This document shows, piece after piece, positions 53,570 to 61,356 of a stretch of 64,000 bases of DNA. The stretch spans positions 39,581 to 103,580 of the forward strand of contig NZ_LMEY01000005.1 in NCBI RefSeq assembly GCF_001426665.1, written 5' to 3'. The position numbers were made by a program, and so were the translations under genes. Each line of letters starts with the position of its first letter. The first letter of the stretch is position 1. This stretch comes from Rhizobium sp. Root1334. Its GTDB lineage: Bacteria; Pseudomonadota; Alphaproteobacteria; Rhizobiales; Rhizobiaceae. The notes beneath the pieces are model-generated. The model was not told the origin of the DNA, did no database searches, and worked only from the letters and a program-made list of their open reading frames with translations.

Positions 53570-54740
53570 TGTGCTGCCGCCAGATCGTTCAGCAGAGTTC
53601 CAACCTGCTCCCAACGATGGTGCAGCGGGGTCGCGAGCCCGTGCTCATCACCCGACCACTCCAAGCGACGAGTTCGCCCGTTCGGCGTTCGTGCAAGCCG
53701 CGCGCGCGTGCCTTTTCTCGCCTCCGCCGCCTCATAAGAGTCGAAGAGCACGTCCGCATGCCGGGACCCATCCTCCAACCACGTCTTCGTCGCACACAAG
53801 ACGGCTCTCAGCTTGGAAGGCAGGCTGCCGATGTCGGCTTCGAGCGCGTCGACATCGAGCTTCCTGGCGGTCGCGCCGTGCGTGTCCACGATATTAACGA
53901 GATGCTCGCGATGGCGCGACGATATCGGGCGCTTGTCCTCCCGCTCGAACATAGATTCCAATAGGGCGTCGTAAATGGCACGACCGATACCTGCCAAACT
54001 AGCCGCCTGCTCGGCCCGAATGAGCGCCGGACGATCCGGTCCCGCAATCGCCCTGACTTCCGCCGACCACATCCTGTCCGGGGCGGCGACACCAGTTCGC
54101 ACCAGTCGCGCCAGCAGAGACAATTCATGGTCATTCGGGCGTCGCAACGCAGAGAGTTTTTCCTGGAGGAAGTCCGCCTCATCACGTTCAAGGTCAGGCG
54201 TGATAGGGCCCTCACGCCAGTTATCCGGACGCGCTGGTAGGCCGATAAATAGCGGATCGAAGCCGAACAGGCCTGGCCGTCGTCATCAGTTGTTGTGCCG
54301 ATGGGACGAAGCAAACGGTGCGCTTGGCTGCGCGTGATGGTTTTCCCGTTCAGCCTTGGCCTGAGCACGCCCCATACAGCCAAAGCATTCCAGTAGACCG
54401 TTGATGGTGGCTGGCTTGATGGCTTGGGAAAAACGGGCCTGCCTATCACGCCTGCACCAGCCAGGCGCCCTGCAAGCTCGCACTCGCGATCACGAAGTGC
54501 GCGCGTTGCCGCCGGCCCCGTCAGACCTGCCAAATCTTCGAATAGCCAAGGGACGATAATCGCGTAACGCGCTCTCGTATGCAGCACAGATGTGCCGGGA
54601 AAGAACCGGTCTGCATAACTCTGATGGATTGTCAGAAAGCCGATCTCATCTCTGACGCCTGTGGATTCTTCATCCATCTGCGCTTTCGCGCGCTCCAAGG
54701 CATCGCGCGAAAGATACGACCACCCCAGCGATGGCTCCAC
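53566..54740 (-). pseudogene. DUF6361 family protein, frameshifted
   Basis: A GTG at 54740 opens M-E-P-S-L-G-W-S-Y-L-S, followed by 'VRDEIGFLTIHQSYADRFFP', 'GTSVLHTRARYAIIVPWLFE' and 'PSSQPPSTVYWNALAVWGVL', the DUF6361 pattern. Near 54265, after T-D-D-D-G-Q-A, the frame breaks; the next frame carries on with 'LFGFDPLFIGLPARPDNWRE', then 'RRPNDHELSLLARLVRTGVA' to the natural end at 53566. The stop overlaps the GTG of the PLD-like gene. DUF6361 genes often sit in phage-defence clusters; the function is unknown. Confidence 0.75.
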
Positions 54741-54754
54741 GCCTTGTGGGCGCC

Positions 54755-56608
54755 TCACGCGTTCGCCCCGCTGAGGCCAGCGCATCGCTCAATGGTGATG
54801 GCGGTCACTTTATCATGCGCGAACCTAGCAGCTTCGGCCTCACCGGCGAACGCGGGCAGGTGAAGCGTCTTGGCGCGCTCGGACAGTCGCCCGGCAAGTT
54901 CGCTCATAGCCGCCTCGGCGTCACCGACCGTCAGACCGATCGTGCGCGCCAGCGCGAGGAAATCCTGCCGCGTCAGCCGATCATCCTTGCCGTTTAACTT
55001 CAACGCCATCCGGTCACCGCCAAGCCCCGGAAAGACACGCGTGGTGACGGCGTCATAGAGCGGCGCGAAACGCGCAGTCGTAAAAGCCTTGGCGCCTGGG
55101 TCAGCCGTCTTGAGCATCGCGAGGTTCTTCAGGTGCATATCGCCGTCGGCAATCAGCCAGGCGAAGACCGCGCGGCGGAACAAGATGTCGAGGTCGGCGA
55201 CCGAATCTGTCGAAAGCGGGCGCAGACCCCGCGCCATGCGCTCGATCGTGCCATCATATTTCGCGGCGGCCGGCAGGTCCAAAATGGAGCAAAAGTCCTC
55301 CAGCGCCAGACGCCGCTCATCCTGCAGACCACGCCGAATGTCGAAGCGCTCGACCACCAGAGCCGGCGACATGCCATCGGGCATCTCAAGCAGGGCCGCG
55401 TCCGGCACCTCGAACCTGGCCGCGCGGCCAAATTCCAGGCAAAGCCACTCGACAATCGGCAGCATCTCGAAGCCCGCCGTGCCGGCGGGCTTGAGAATAT
55501 GGGTGAACGGCTGGTCGATGGCTGGGACGAGAGCGCCATCCGGCATCAGGCTCATCGGAGCCTTGATCTGGACGCCCGACAGGCGCGGCGTTTCGGCGCG
55601 CGCGAAGATGCGCGCCAGGTTCTGCTCGAATGTCTCCTCGATCTCACCGCGCGCTGGGCCAACGTAATGGCCGGTAAAGCGGCCTGCATCGACGAAACCG
55701 GCGAGCGTCGTGGTAAGAATATCGGCAGGCAACGCCGCCAGCTCGTCGCGGCCCTCCACGATGACGATATTGGACATGTAGCGTCGCCCGCGCCGCAACG
55801 CCTCGCGTTCGTCGCGCTCGTGAAGGACCTGGGCAAGCCAGCCCTCCGGTAGCAGCGACTCGATGAAGGCCGGCAACTTACCCGGCGTCGTCTCGCGAAC
55901 CAGTACCGGGCCCGTGCGCCTTTGAGGCTTCCAGCGCCACTCGAAACCGTCATGGGTCAACCGGCCCAGTGGATTGCCATGCCACGCGACCAGGAGATCG
56001 AGCGCCGCCTTGTTGACCGGGGTCTTGGCGGCGCCCGGCTGAGCTAGCAGGAAGCGTTCGGCGCCTTCCCCCTCGCGGTACCATTCATTTTCACGCGCCA
56101 AGGCCCAGACGGCATCGGCCGCAGTCTGGGGCGTGCCATGCTCCTCCACCAGACGCGCCGCCATTTGGGCGCGCATCTCGGCAGTGACGGCGCTGGCATG
56201 CTCGCTTCGCAGTCGAAAGGCCTCAAGAAATCGCTGACGCGGCGAGGATATGTCGACCCGCAGCTCTCCCAGATCGTCGCCAATCACCGCAATCGCCGTC
56301 GAGGGGTGCGCCGGCGCTTCGTTCTGGACGATCTCCAGGGTCCGCAGCCGCGTGCGCTGATTACGACGCCCGCTGATGAACAGTCGCCCGTCCGGGGTCG
56401 GCGCCAGGAGAACCGCGCTGGCAGACGACAGATAAGCGTTGGGGTATAGATAGTGCGCGATGCGGACGGCATGACCCAGGATGGCCACCTCGGCGTCGGC
56501 GTCATGATCGGCATAAACGCCGCGAACGAGCTGGACGAGTTCGCCGGCCTGGGCGCGCTGATGCGCGCGTTTGGCGTCGATTGTCTCTCCGACCAAATGG
56601 ATAGCCAT
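54755..56608 (-). CDS. HipA-family kinase toxin with N-terminal AbiEi-like domain
   Basis: The protein has about 617 residues from the ATG at 56608; an ATG at 56623 lies inside an operator. The first about 110 residues ('GELVQLVRGVYADHDADAEV', 'YLYPNAYLSSASAVLLAPTP') resemble the winged-helix N-terminus of AbiEi-type antitoxins. The HipA part follows, with 'GFEWRWKPQRRTGPVLVRET', 'SLLPEGWLAQVLHERDEREA' and 'PFTHILKPAGTAGFEMLPIV'. Numbered from 56623, the catalytic D495 and N500 are in 'WLIADGDMHLKNLAML' and the metal D524 in P-L-Y-D, all intact. No hipB gene is adjacent. It probably phosphorylates a translation-related target; the attached domain may act as antitoxin and repressor (inference). 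Confidence 0.85.
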   Translation of the reverse strand: MAIHLVGETIDAKRAHQRAQAGELVQLVRGVYADHDADAEVAILGHAVRIAHYLYPNAYLSSASAVLLAPTPDGRLFISGRRNQRTRLRTLEIVQNEAPAHPSTAIAVIGDDLGELRVDISSPRQRFLEAFRLRSEHASAVTAEMRAQMAARLVEEHGTPQTAADAVWALARENEWYREGEGAERFLLAQPGAAKTPVNKAALDLLVAWHGNPLGRLTHDGFEWRWKPQRRTGPVLVRETTPGKLPAFIESLLPEGWLAQVLHERDEREALRRGRRYMSNIVIVEGRDELAALPADILTTTLAGFVDAGRFTGHYVGPARGEIEETFEQNLARIFARAETPRLSGVQIKAPMSLMPDGALVPAIDQPFTHILKPAGTAGFEMLPIVEWLCLEFGRAARFEVPDAALLEMPDGMSPALVVERFDIRRGLQDERRLALEDFCSILDLPAAAKYDGTIERMARGLRPLSTDSVADLDILFRRAVFAWLIADGDMHLKNLAMLKTADPGAKAFTTARFAPLYDAVTTRVFPGLGGDRMALKLNGKDDRLTRQDFLALARTIGLTVGDAEAAMSELAGRLSERAKTLHLPAFAGEAEAARFAHDKVTAITIERCAGLSGANA

Positions 56609-56612
56609 AGGA

Positions 56613-56640
56613 TTATCTCGCATCTCAGATGCGCGTTAAT
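56613..56640. promoter_or_regulatory. Operator 1 of the HipA-type gene
   Basis: CGCATCTCAGATGCG (56619-56633) has perfect 7-bp arms around one central base. Flanking bases extend similarity to the half-site ATTATCACGCATCT found at operator 2. It lies directly before the ATG at 56608. Confidence 0.7.
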
Positions 56641-56664
56641 ACCACCTCCTCCGCTAAAAAGCAA

Positions 56665-56697
56665 GAATTATCACGCACCTAAGATGCGTGATAATTC
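56665..56697. promoter_or_regulatory. Operator 2 of the HipA-type gene, 33-bp inverted repeat
   Basis: GAATTATCACGCA (56665-56677) and TGCGTGATAATTC (56685-56697) are perfect 13-bp arms around CCTAAGA. The core CGCACCTAAGATGCG is the same element as operator 1 with one arm base changed. The centres are 55 bp apart. Confidence 0.78.
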
Positions 56698-56879
56698 CGC
56701 CACAAGCCCGGGGTGGAGCGCGTTGATGAGGCCGCATCAACGCGCTCCAGGACAATCGTGCCGCCAAGCGGCACGCAGCCAACCCTATGACGGCTGGCCT
56801 AGCGGGCTCCGAGCGGGTTCGCCGCCGCCACCGTCCTTGATCCGCCCCACACGACGGCTTCTCCGACGGTCCCGGCGCT

Positions 56880-57804
56880 TATGGGTCCCGGTCCCCAGGC
56901 GGCTGCAGGACCAGCTGACGCGGGCGCAGATCGACGACACCAACGAGAAGGCCAAGACGAGCCGCGACGGCGCGGCCAAGGCCGTGCGCTTCGCGTGGAG
57001 CCACATCCTCTTTCCGGTCAAGACCGAGGCCACGATCGCCGGCGCGGCATTCGACCTGGACCATCTGTCAATCTCCTCGAAAGACCGTGCCGCGATCCCG
57101 GCAGCCGTCTATGAGAAGGCAAAGAACGACGGCATCGCTAAGGAAAGACTGGGTCCTGATGCGTTGTGGCTTCATCTCAAGCCGCTTTGGTCCGACGAGC
57201 GGCCGCACCTCGGCATCAGCGAAATCGCCGATTGGTTCGCCTCGTTTGTGTACCTTCCCAAGGCGCGCGACCGCGTGGTCTTGGAAGGCGCGATCCGCGA
57301 CGCGCTCGGCAAGCTAGATCCAGCCTTCGGATATGCCGATCGCTTCGATGAAGAGGCCGATGCTTATTTCGGCCTGGCTTGGGCGAAGACCCCGCCAGAG
57401 CTTTTTCCGGCATCCGCCGTCTTGGTCCGCTCCGATATCGCGCTGGCGCGCACGCGAGAAACCAATGCGCCCGCCACGACTTCTGCCGACGGAAAGGTGA
57501 TACTCCCAGGTGAGGCGGTTCCTCCCGAACAGAGTTCTGTAAGCAATGCCGGAAGGGGAGAAGCCAGCAAGCCGCGACGCTTCTATGGCTCTGTCGAACT
57601 CGACCCCACGCGCCCCGTGAAGGCGTTTGACGCCGTTCTCAACGCTGTGGTCATGGAGCTACAACGCACCCAGGGCGCCAAAGTGAAAATCACCCTAGAG
57701 ATCGAGGCGGAAACCGAGGGCGGCTTTGACGAGGCCGACGTCGGCGTGGTGCGAGACAATGCTCGCCAGCTCAAATTTCGTGCGGATTCGACAGGCTCGA
57801 ATGA
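56880..57804 (+). pseudogene. DUF499 AAA+ ATPase, C-terminal remnant
   Basis: Homology-like sequence starts at about 56905 with 'LQDQLTRAQIDDTNEKAKTS' and continues 'DGAAKAVRFAWSHILFPVKT', 'LGPDALWLHLKPLWSDERPH', 'GSVELDPTRPVKAFDAVLNA' and 'AKVKITLEIEAETEGGFDEA' to R-Q-L-K-F. This is the C-terminal third of DUF499 proteins, large AAA+ ATPases that accompany DUF1156 methylases in a predicted defence system. A one-base shift near 57780 would restore the usual G-F-x-x-x-E end with a stop at 57802-57804. Everything before about 56880 (P-loop region) is missing. Assignment is by remembered pattern. Confidence 0.65.
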
Positions 57805-57838
57805 GCAGCGCGTAGCACGATACCAAAGGTGGCAATGT

Positions 57839-57923
57839 GCGGGTTTGGTGGAATTGGTAAACGCGCTGGATCCGGTACCCAGTTCCGTAAGGAGTTCCGG
57901 TTCGACGCCGGCCACCCGCACCA
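57839..57923 (+). tRNA. tRNA-Leu-like element with aberrant anticodon loop
   Basis: These 85 nt have the plan of a class II tRNA with encoded CCA: acceptor GCGGGTT with CACCCGC, a D-arm GGTGGAATTGGTAAACGC, a long variable arm hairpin (TCC-GTAA-GGA), T-loop TTCGACG and ACCA end. The scaffold matches tRNA-Leu. The anticodon stem-loop reads CTGGA-TCCGGTA-CCCAG, so U33 is C and the anticodon would be CGG (a proline codon reader). One pair is mismatched in each of the acceptor, anticodon and T stems. It is thus a decayed or specialised tRNA-like gene, 35 nt after the probable DUF499 stop. Confidence 0.7.
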
Positions 57924-58169
57924 TCCCTTGAGAACCGGACGCTGCGCTTTATAATGCAGAGGCCACAAATTCTAATCTTCTCGCGTGCGCCACTGCGATA
58001 CAAAGCTATGGCTGCCAATCGTGGGCGATCGCTCGCCGCGCCGGCTATTCTGCGGTTCGCGGAGCAATTTCTCCCAGCGATCACGCGCTTGGCAGAACCG
58101 TTGCGCTGCATGGCGCCGACGGTTATTAACGACCGGTCGATGCCGACAAAAGGGATTTGCTACCCGTAA

Positions 58170-59087
58170 TTAACCCCGTGAGATTGAAATGAGCTGCTGA
58201 CGAAGCCAAAGGGATCCGGCATCGCCTTGTGTTCGCGCGTGCCAGAGCATCTGATAGCCAAAGCCCTCTATGTCGAGCGGCGGGCGGAAGCTGATCAACC
58301 GGTGGGCGGATGCCAACTCGCGGGCCGCTCTTTCGGGGAACGTCAGGACGAAGTCGGTTTTGGACGCAACCACCGCTGCAGTTGCAAAATAAGGCAGCCA
58401 CATTGCGATCCGGCGGGATCGTCCGAGCGCCGCGAGCCGATCGTCCATTTCGCTTGTGCGACCGCCAAACACACTGACGAGAATGTGCGGGTAGTCGAGA
58501 AAAGCATCGAGATCCAATCGGCCGTTTCTGAGGCGATCTTGAAGCGAGTGGCCTTTTCGCACGAACGAAAGGTAGGTTTCCCCAAAGAGGTTGGCCCGCT
58601 GCAAATCGTCCGGCACGGGCTCATCGCTGTAGAGAACGATATCCACATCGCCGTTGGAGGCGCGGCGGAATGCCTCTTGCGAGAACGGCAGCACCTCAAT
58701 GCCGGCGTTGGGCGCTTTTGCGGCAAAGACGGCAGCAAGCGACGGCAGGAGGGCGATGGCGCCATAGTCGGTCGTGGCGATGCGAAAGATGCGATCGCTC
58801 GTCTTGGCGGAAAACTCCTGCGCCTTAAGCAGGTCGTCGATGTCATCCAGCAATTTGGAGATCGAGTCCGCCAAGGCCTCGGCCCTGGGCGTTGCAAGCA
58901 CCCCTCCCGCGCCTTTGATGAATAATTGATCTGCGAAAACATGACGGAGCCGGCCAATTGCCCGACTCACCGCCGGCTGGCTCATGTTGAGCTTTTGAGC
59001 GGCAAGAGTGACGTTTCGCGTTTGCAAAACCGCGCGCAGGACGACGAGCAGGTTGAGGTCGAGTCGACGTAATCCGGATGAAGCCAT
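58170..59087 (-). CDS. LysR-family regulator (NodD/PcpR-like)
   Basis: The protein has 305 residues from the ATG at 59087 (M-A-S-S-G-L-R-R-L-D-L-N-L-L). The winged helix is 'NVTLAAQKLNMSQPAVSRAI', then 'LRHVFADQLFIKGAGGVLAT'; the effector domain includes 'DRIFRIATTDYGAIALLPSL' and 'VDIVLYSDEPVPDDLQRANL'. 'RRLDLNLLVVLRAVLQTRNV' is typical of the NodD/PcpR subgroup. It is divergent from the operon starting at 59176, with a symmetric T-N11-A site in the gap. Confidence 0.9.
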   Translation of the reverse strand: MASSGLRRLDLNLLVVLRAVLQTRNVTLAAQKLNMSQPAVSRAIGRLRHVFADQLFIKGAGGVLATPRAEALADSISKLLDDIDDLLKAQEFSAKTSDRIFRIATTDYGAIALLPSLAAVFAAKAPNAGIEVLPFSQEAFRRASNGDVDIVLYSDEPVPDDLQRANLFGETYLSFVRKGHSLQDRLRNGRLDLDAFLDYPHILVSVFGGRTSEMDDRLAALGRSRRIAMWLPYFATAAVVASKTDFVLTFPERAARELASAHRLISFRPPLDIEGFGYQMLWHARTQGDAGSLWLRQQLISISRG

Positions 59088-59100
59088 AGTATATATCCAC

Positions 59101-59121
59101 ATGATGCATTGGACGCATCAT
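59101..59121. promoter_or_regulatory. LysR binding site candidate
   Basis: ATGATGC (59101-59107) and GCATCAT (59115-59121) are perfect 7-bp arms around ATTGGAC. The inner TGCATTGGACGCA is a T-N11-A motif, the consensus of LysR-type regulators. It lies 13 bp upstream of the LysR start and 54 bp upstream of the hydrolase start. Confidence 0.7.
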
Positions 59122-59175
59122 CGCGCCTGCTTCATTCTCCGTCTAGTGATTTCGAACGGAAAGAATGAGATCGTC

Positions 59176-60270
59176 ATGCAAAATGATCGCACCCATGACG
59201 CCATGCGGCGGCGGCTCTTGCAGGCGATGGCGGCTCTGCCTGTCGCAGTCTCGGGACCGCTTGCGCTCTTTCCCGCAAAAGCAAGAGCAGAAGGATTTCC
59301 GAGCATGACAAGCATTGCTTCCATGGCGTCGAGCGCGGGCGCCTACCAAATCGAACGCGTCAATTTTGAAAGCGCCGGAGTACCGCTGATCGGTCTCCTG
59401 TTCACGCCGACGGCCACGCAATCTCCGATGCCCGGCGTCGTTATCATCGGACCATTCGGGTTCGTCAAAGAGCAGTCGCCAATGGAATATGCGACGAGAC
59501 TTGCTCGAGACGGGTTTGCCGCGCTGATTTTCGATCCTCGTTTCGGCGGCGAAAGCGGTGGAGAACCGCGCCGTTATGAGAGTCCCACGGCGAAAATCGC
59601 GGACATCAAGGCCGCGATCTCCTTCCTCGTAGCCCGCCCGGAAACTCGCAAAGATGGAGTCTTCGCGCTCGGGATCTGCCAAGGATCCTCGGAGATGATC
59701 GCAGCGGTGTCGGACGATGCCAGAATCAAAGCTTTGGCGACGGTCTCTGGCCAGTATCTCTACAGGGAGAATCTGAAAGGGTTCTTTGGCGGCGGCGGGC
59801 CCACTCTTGACGCGCGCATCGCCCGTGGCCAGGCGGCAAAGGCCAAATTCGAGGCAAGCGGCGAGGTCGACTACACGCCGGTGGTGAGTTCGGACGACAA
59901 GAGCTCTGGTCTTCCGTGGCCCGAGATTTACGACTGGTATCACCCCTGGACGACGTCCAAGTGGGGCGAGCCCAGCCGCTGGGAAAATCGCTACACGACC
60001 ATGAGCGACGCCGAGGTGTGGACGTTCGATGTCGATGCCTATGCCGTCAAGCTGCAGTTGCCGACGCTGATGATTCACGGCGAACGATCAGACGGCTTTG
60101 TCGCAGCGGTCCAGCACGTGTTCGATAAGGTGCCGGCCAAAGACAAGAAACTCGTCATCGTCGAGGGGGTATTTCACACTCGGTTCTACGACGATCCGCT
60201 GGTGATCGAACCAACCGCGGCCGAAGTGGCGCAATGGTTCAAGTCCAATGTCAAGTCGGAGCGAGGCTGA
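59176..60270 (+). CDS. Tat-type exported alpha/beta hydrolase
   Basis: This 364-residue protein has a twin-arginine-like leader (D-A-M-R-R-R-L-L-Q-A-M) and hydrophobic stretch ending 'FPAKARAEG'. The core shows 'VNFESAGVPLIGLLFTPTAT', 'GVVIIGPFGFVKEQSPMEYA', the nucleophile region 'VFALGICQGSSEMIAAVSDD' (G-I-C-Q-G-S: the usual Ser of the elbow is Cys, dienelactone-hydrolase style), 'PTLMIHGERSDGFVAAVQHV' and 'VEGVFHTRFYDDP'. It belongs to the YcjY/dienelactone-like group. It is the first gene of a four-gene operon controlled by the divergent LysR gene. Confidence 0.86.
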   Translation: MQNDRTHDAMRRRLLQAMAALPVAVSGPLALFPAKARAEGFPSMTSIASMASSAGAYQIERVNFESAGVPLIGLLFTPTATQSPMPGVVIIGPFGFVKEQSPMEYATRLARDGFAALIFDPRFGGESGGEPRRYESPTAKIADIKAAISFLVARPETRKDGVFALGICQGSSEMIAAVSDDARIKALATVSGQYLYRENLKGFFGGGGPTLDARIARGQAAKAKFEASGEVDYTPVVSSDDKSSGLPWPEIYDWYHPWTTSKWGEPSRWENRYTTMSDAEVWTFDVDAYAVKLQLPTLMIHGERSDGFVAAVQHVFDKVPAKDKKLVIVEGVFHTRFYDDPLVIEPTAAEVAQWFKSNVKSERG

Positions 60271-60272
60271 TC

Positions 60273-60773
60273 ATGCGGAAGATTTCCATTGTCTTGGCCC
60301 TTTCCGCTTTTGTCGTTGCGCCGGCTCACGCGGCCAAATCCTGTCAAAGCCCGGGAACTCCATCCGAGAACATCACCTTGGTGAAGGGCTTTTATGAAGC
60401 CTTCAACACTCCTTCGAAACCGATGCTCGACGGCATTCTCGCGGATGATTGGGTGGATGTACCGCTGGCGCCTGGCCAGGGGCCAGGCCGCGAAGGGATG
60501 AAAGGTGCGCTCGACGGGTTACTCGCGTCGTTCCCGGATTTCCACGTCAAGAATGAAGACTTCATCGCCGCTGGCGACAAGGTTGTCGTCCGCTCGATCA
60601 TCACCGCGACGCAACGTGGCGCCTTCGCCGGCGTCCCCGCGACGGGCAAACCCCTCAAAATCATGGCGATCGACATACATCAAATCTGCAACGGCCGGGT
60701 CTTACAGACTTGGCACCTGGAGGATTGGCTGAGCGCCCTTTTCCAGATCGGCGCGATGCCGCCGGAATTGTGA
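60273..60773 (+). CDS. Exported SnoaL-like polyketide-cyclase-family protein
   Basis: This 166-residue protein has a signal peptide (MRKISIVLALSAFVVAPAHA). The SnoaL domain contains 'LVKGFYEAFNTPSKPMLDGI', 'DWVDVPLAPGQGPGREGMKG', 'FPDFHVKNEDFIAAGDKVVV' and 'HQICNGRVLQTWHLEDWLSA', a classic SnoaL pattern including the H-x-E/D-x-x-x ending. It starts 2 nt after the hydrolase stop codon. It would act in the periplasm together with the exported hydrolase. Confidence 0.88.
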   Translation: MRKISIVLALSAFVVAPAHAAKSCQSPGTPSENITLVKGFYEAFNTPSKPMLDGILADDWVDVPLAPGQGPGREGMKGALDGLLASFPDFHVKNEDFIAAGDKVVVRSIITATQRGAFAGVPATGKPLKIMAIDIHQICNGRVLQTWHLEDWLSALFQIGAMPPEL

Positions 60774-60783
60774 AATCTGACTA

Positions 60784-61344
60784 GTGGACGAGCCATTGGA
60801 CCCCTATCAAAGTATTCTCGATGCGACGGCAAGACATCGAAGCCAGCATCATTGCAAAGCCTTTCCTTTTGGAGACGGTGCCTCGTTGGGCGTCCTGGCA
60901 GCGGCCGCCGCCGCGCACCGGATCGTCGAATGCGGGACAGCACTCGGATACACCGCGTGCTGGTTCGCGAGAGGAAGCGCGGCGGCACGCATCGACACGA
61001 TCGATTTCGACGAGCAGCATGTCCGGCTGGCCCGCGAGAGTATTGCGGCTGCCGGCTTCGGCGATCGGGTGACCGTGCATCACGGAGCCTTCGAGGATGT
61101 CCTGCCGAAGCTTGCTTCCGGGTACGACATTGCGTTCTTCGATGGTTTTGCGCCCTCGCTTCAGGATTTGGATTTACTTAGTTCGTTGCTCCGTATCGGC
61201 GGAATTTTGATCAGCACCAATCTTGGGCTCGGCGGCCGCGAGACCGCTCAGTATCGTGAGATGATCGGCGACCCTGCAAATTGGATGACGAGTTTGATGG
61301 CAGAAGGCGGACGAACCGCCGTCAGCGTCAAGCTCAAGGCCTGA
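60784..61344 (+). CDS. O-methyltransferase (class I SAM-dependent)
   Basis: The protein has 186 residues from a GTG at 60784, 10 nt after the SnoaL stop codon. 'RIVECGTALGYTACWFARGS' is the SAM-binding motif I, 'ARIDTIDFDEQHVRLARESI' the acidic strand 2 and 'YDIAFFDGFAPSLQDLDLLS' the metal-binding D-G region of the catechol O-methyltransferase-like family. It is slightly shorter than usual (about 210) but ends normally ('GGRTAVSVKLKA'). The likely substrates are catechols or related phenols. Confidence 0.83.
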   Translation: MDEPLDPYQSILDATARHRSQHHCKAFPFGDGASLGVLAAAAAAHRIVECGTALGYTACWFARGSAAARIDTIDFDEQHVRLARESIAAAGFGDRVTVHHGAFEDVLPKLASGYDIAFFDGFAPSLQDLDLLSSLLRIGGILISTNLGLGGRETAQYREMIGDPANWMTSLMAEGGRTAVSVKLKA

Positions 61345-61356
61345 AAGAGACCACTT

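Noticed and set aside
57866..57883. Adjacent GGATCC and GGTACC (cloning-site-like) in the anticodon region
   Set aside because: The flanking sequence is a full tRNA-Leu scaffold in genomic context, so a vector polylinker is unlikely; most bases agree with the normal CTGGA-loop-TCCAG stem.
57583..57924. 113-codon reverse frame across the DUF499 end and the tRNA-like element
   Set aside because: It is the usual antisense frame over a tRNA-Leu sequence and a real coding remnant.
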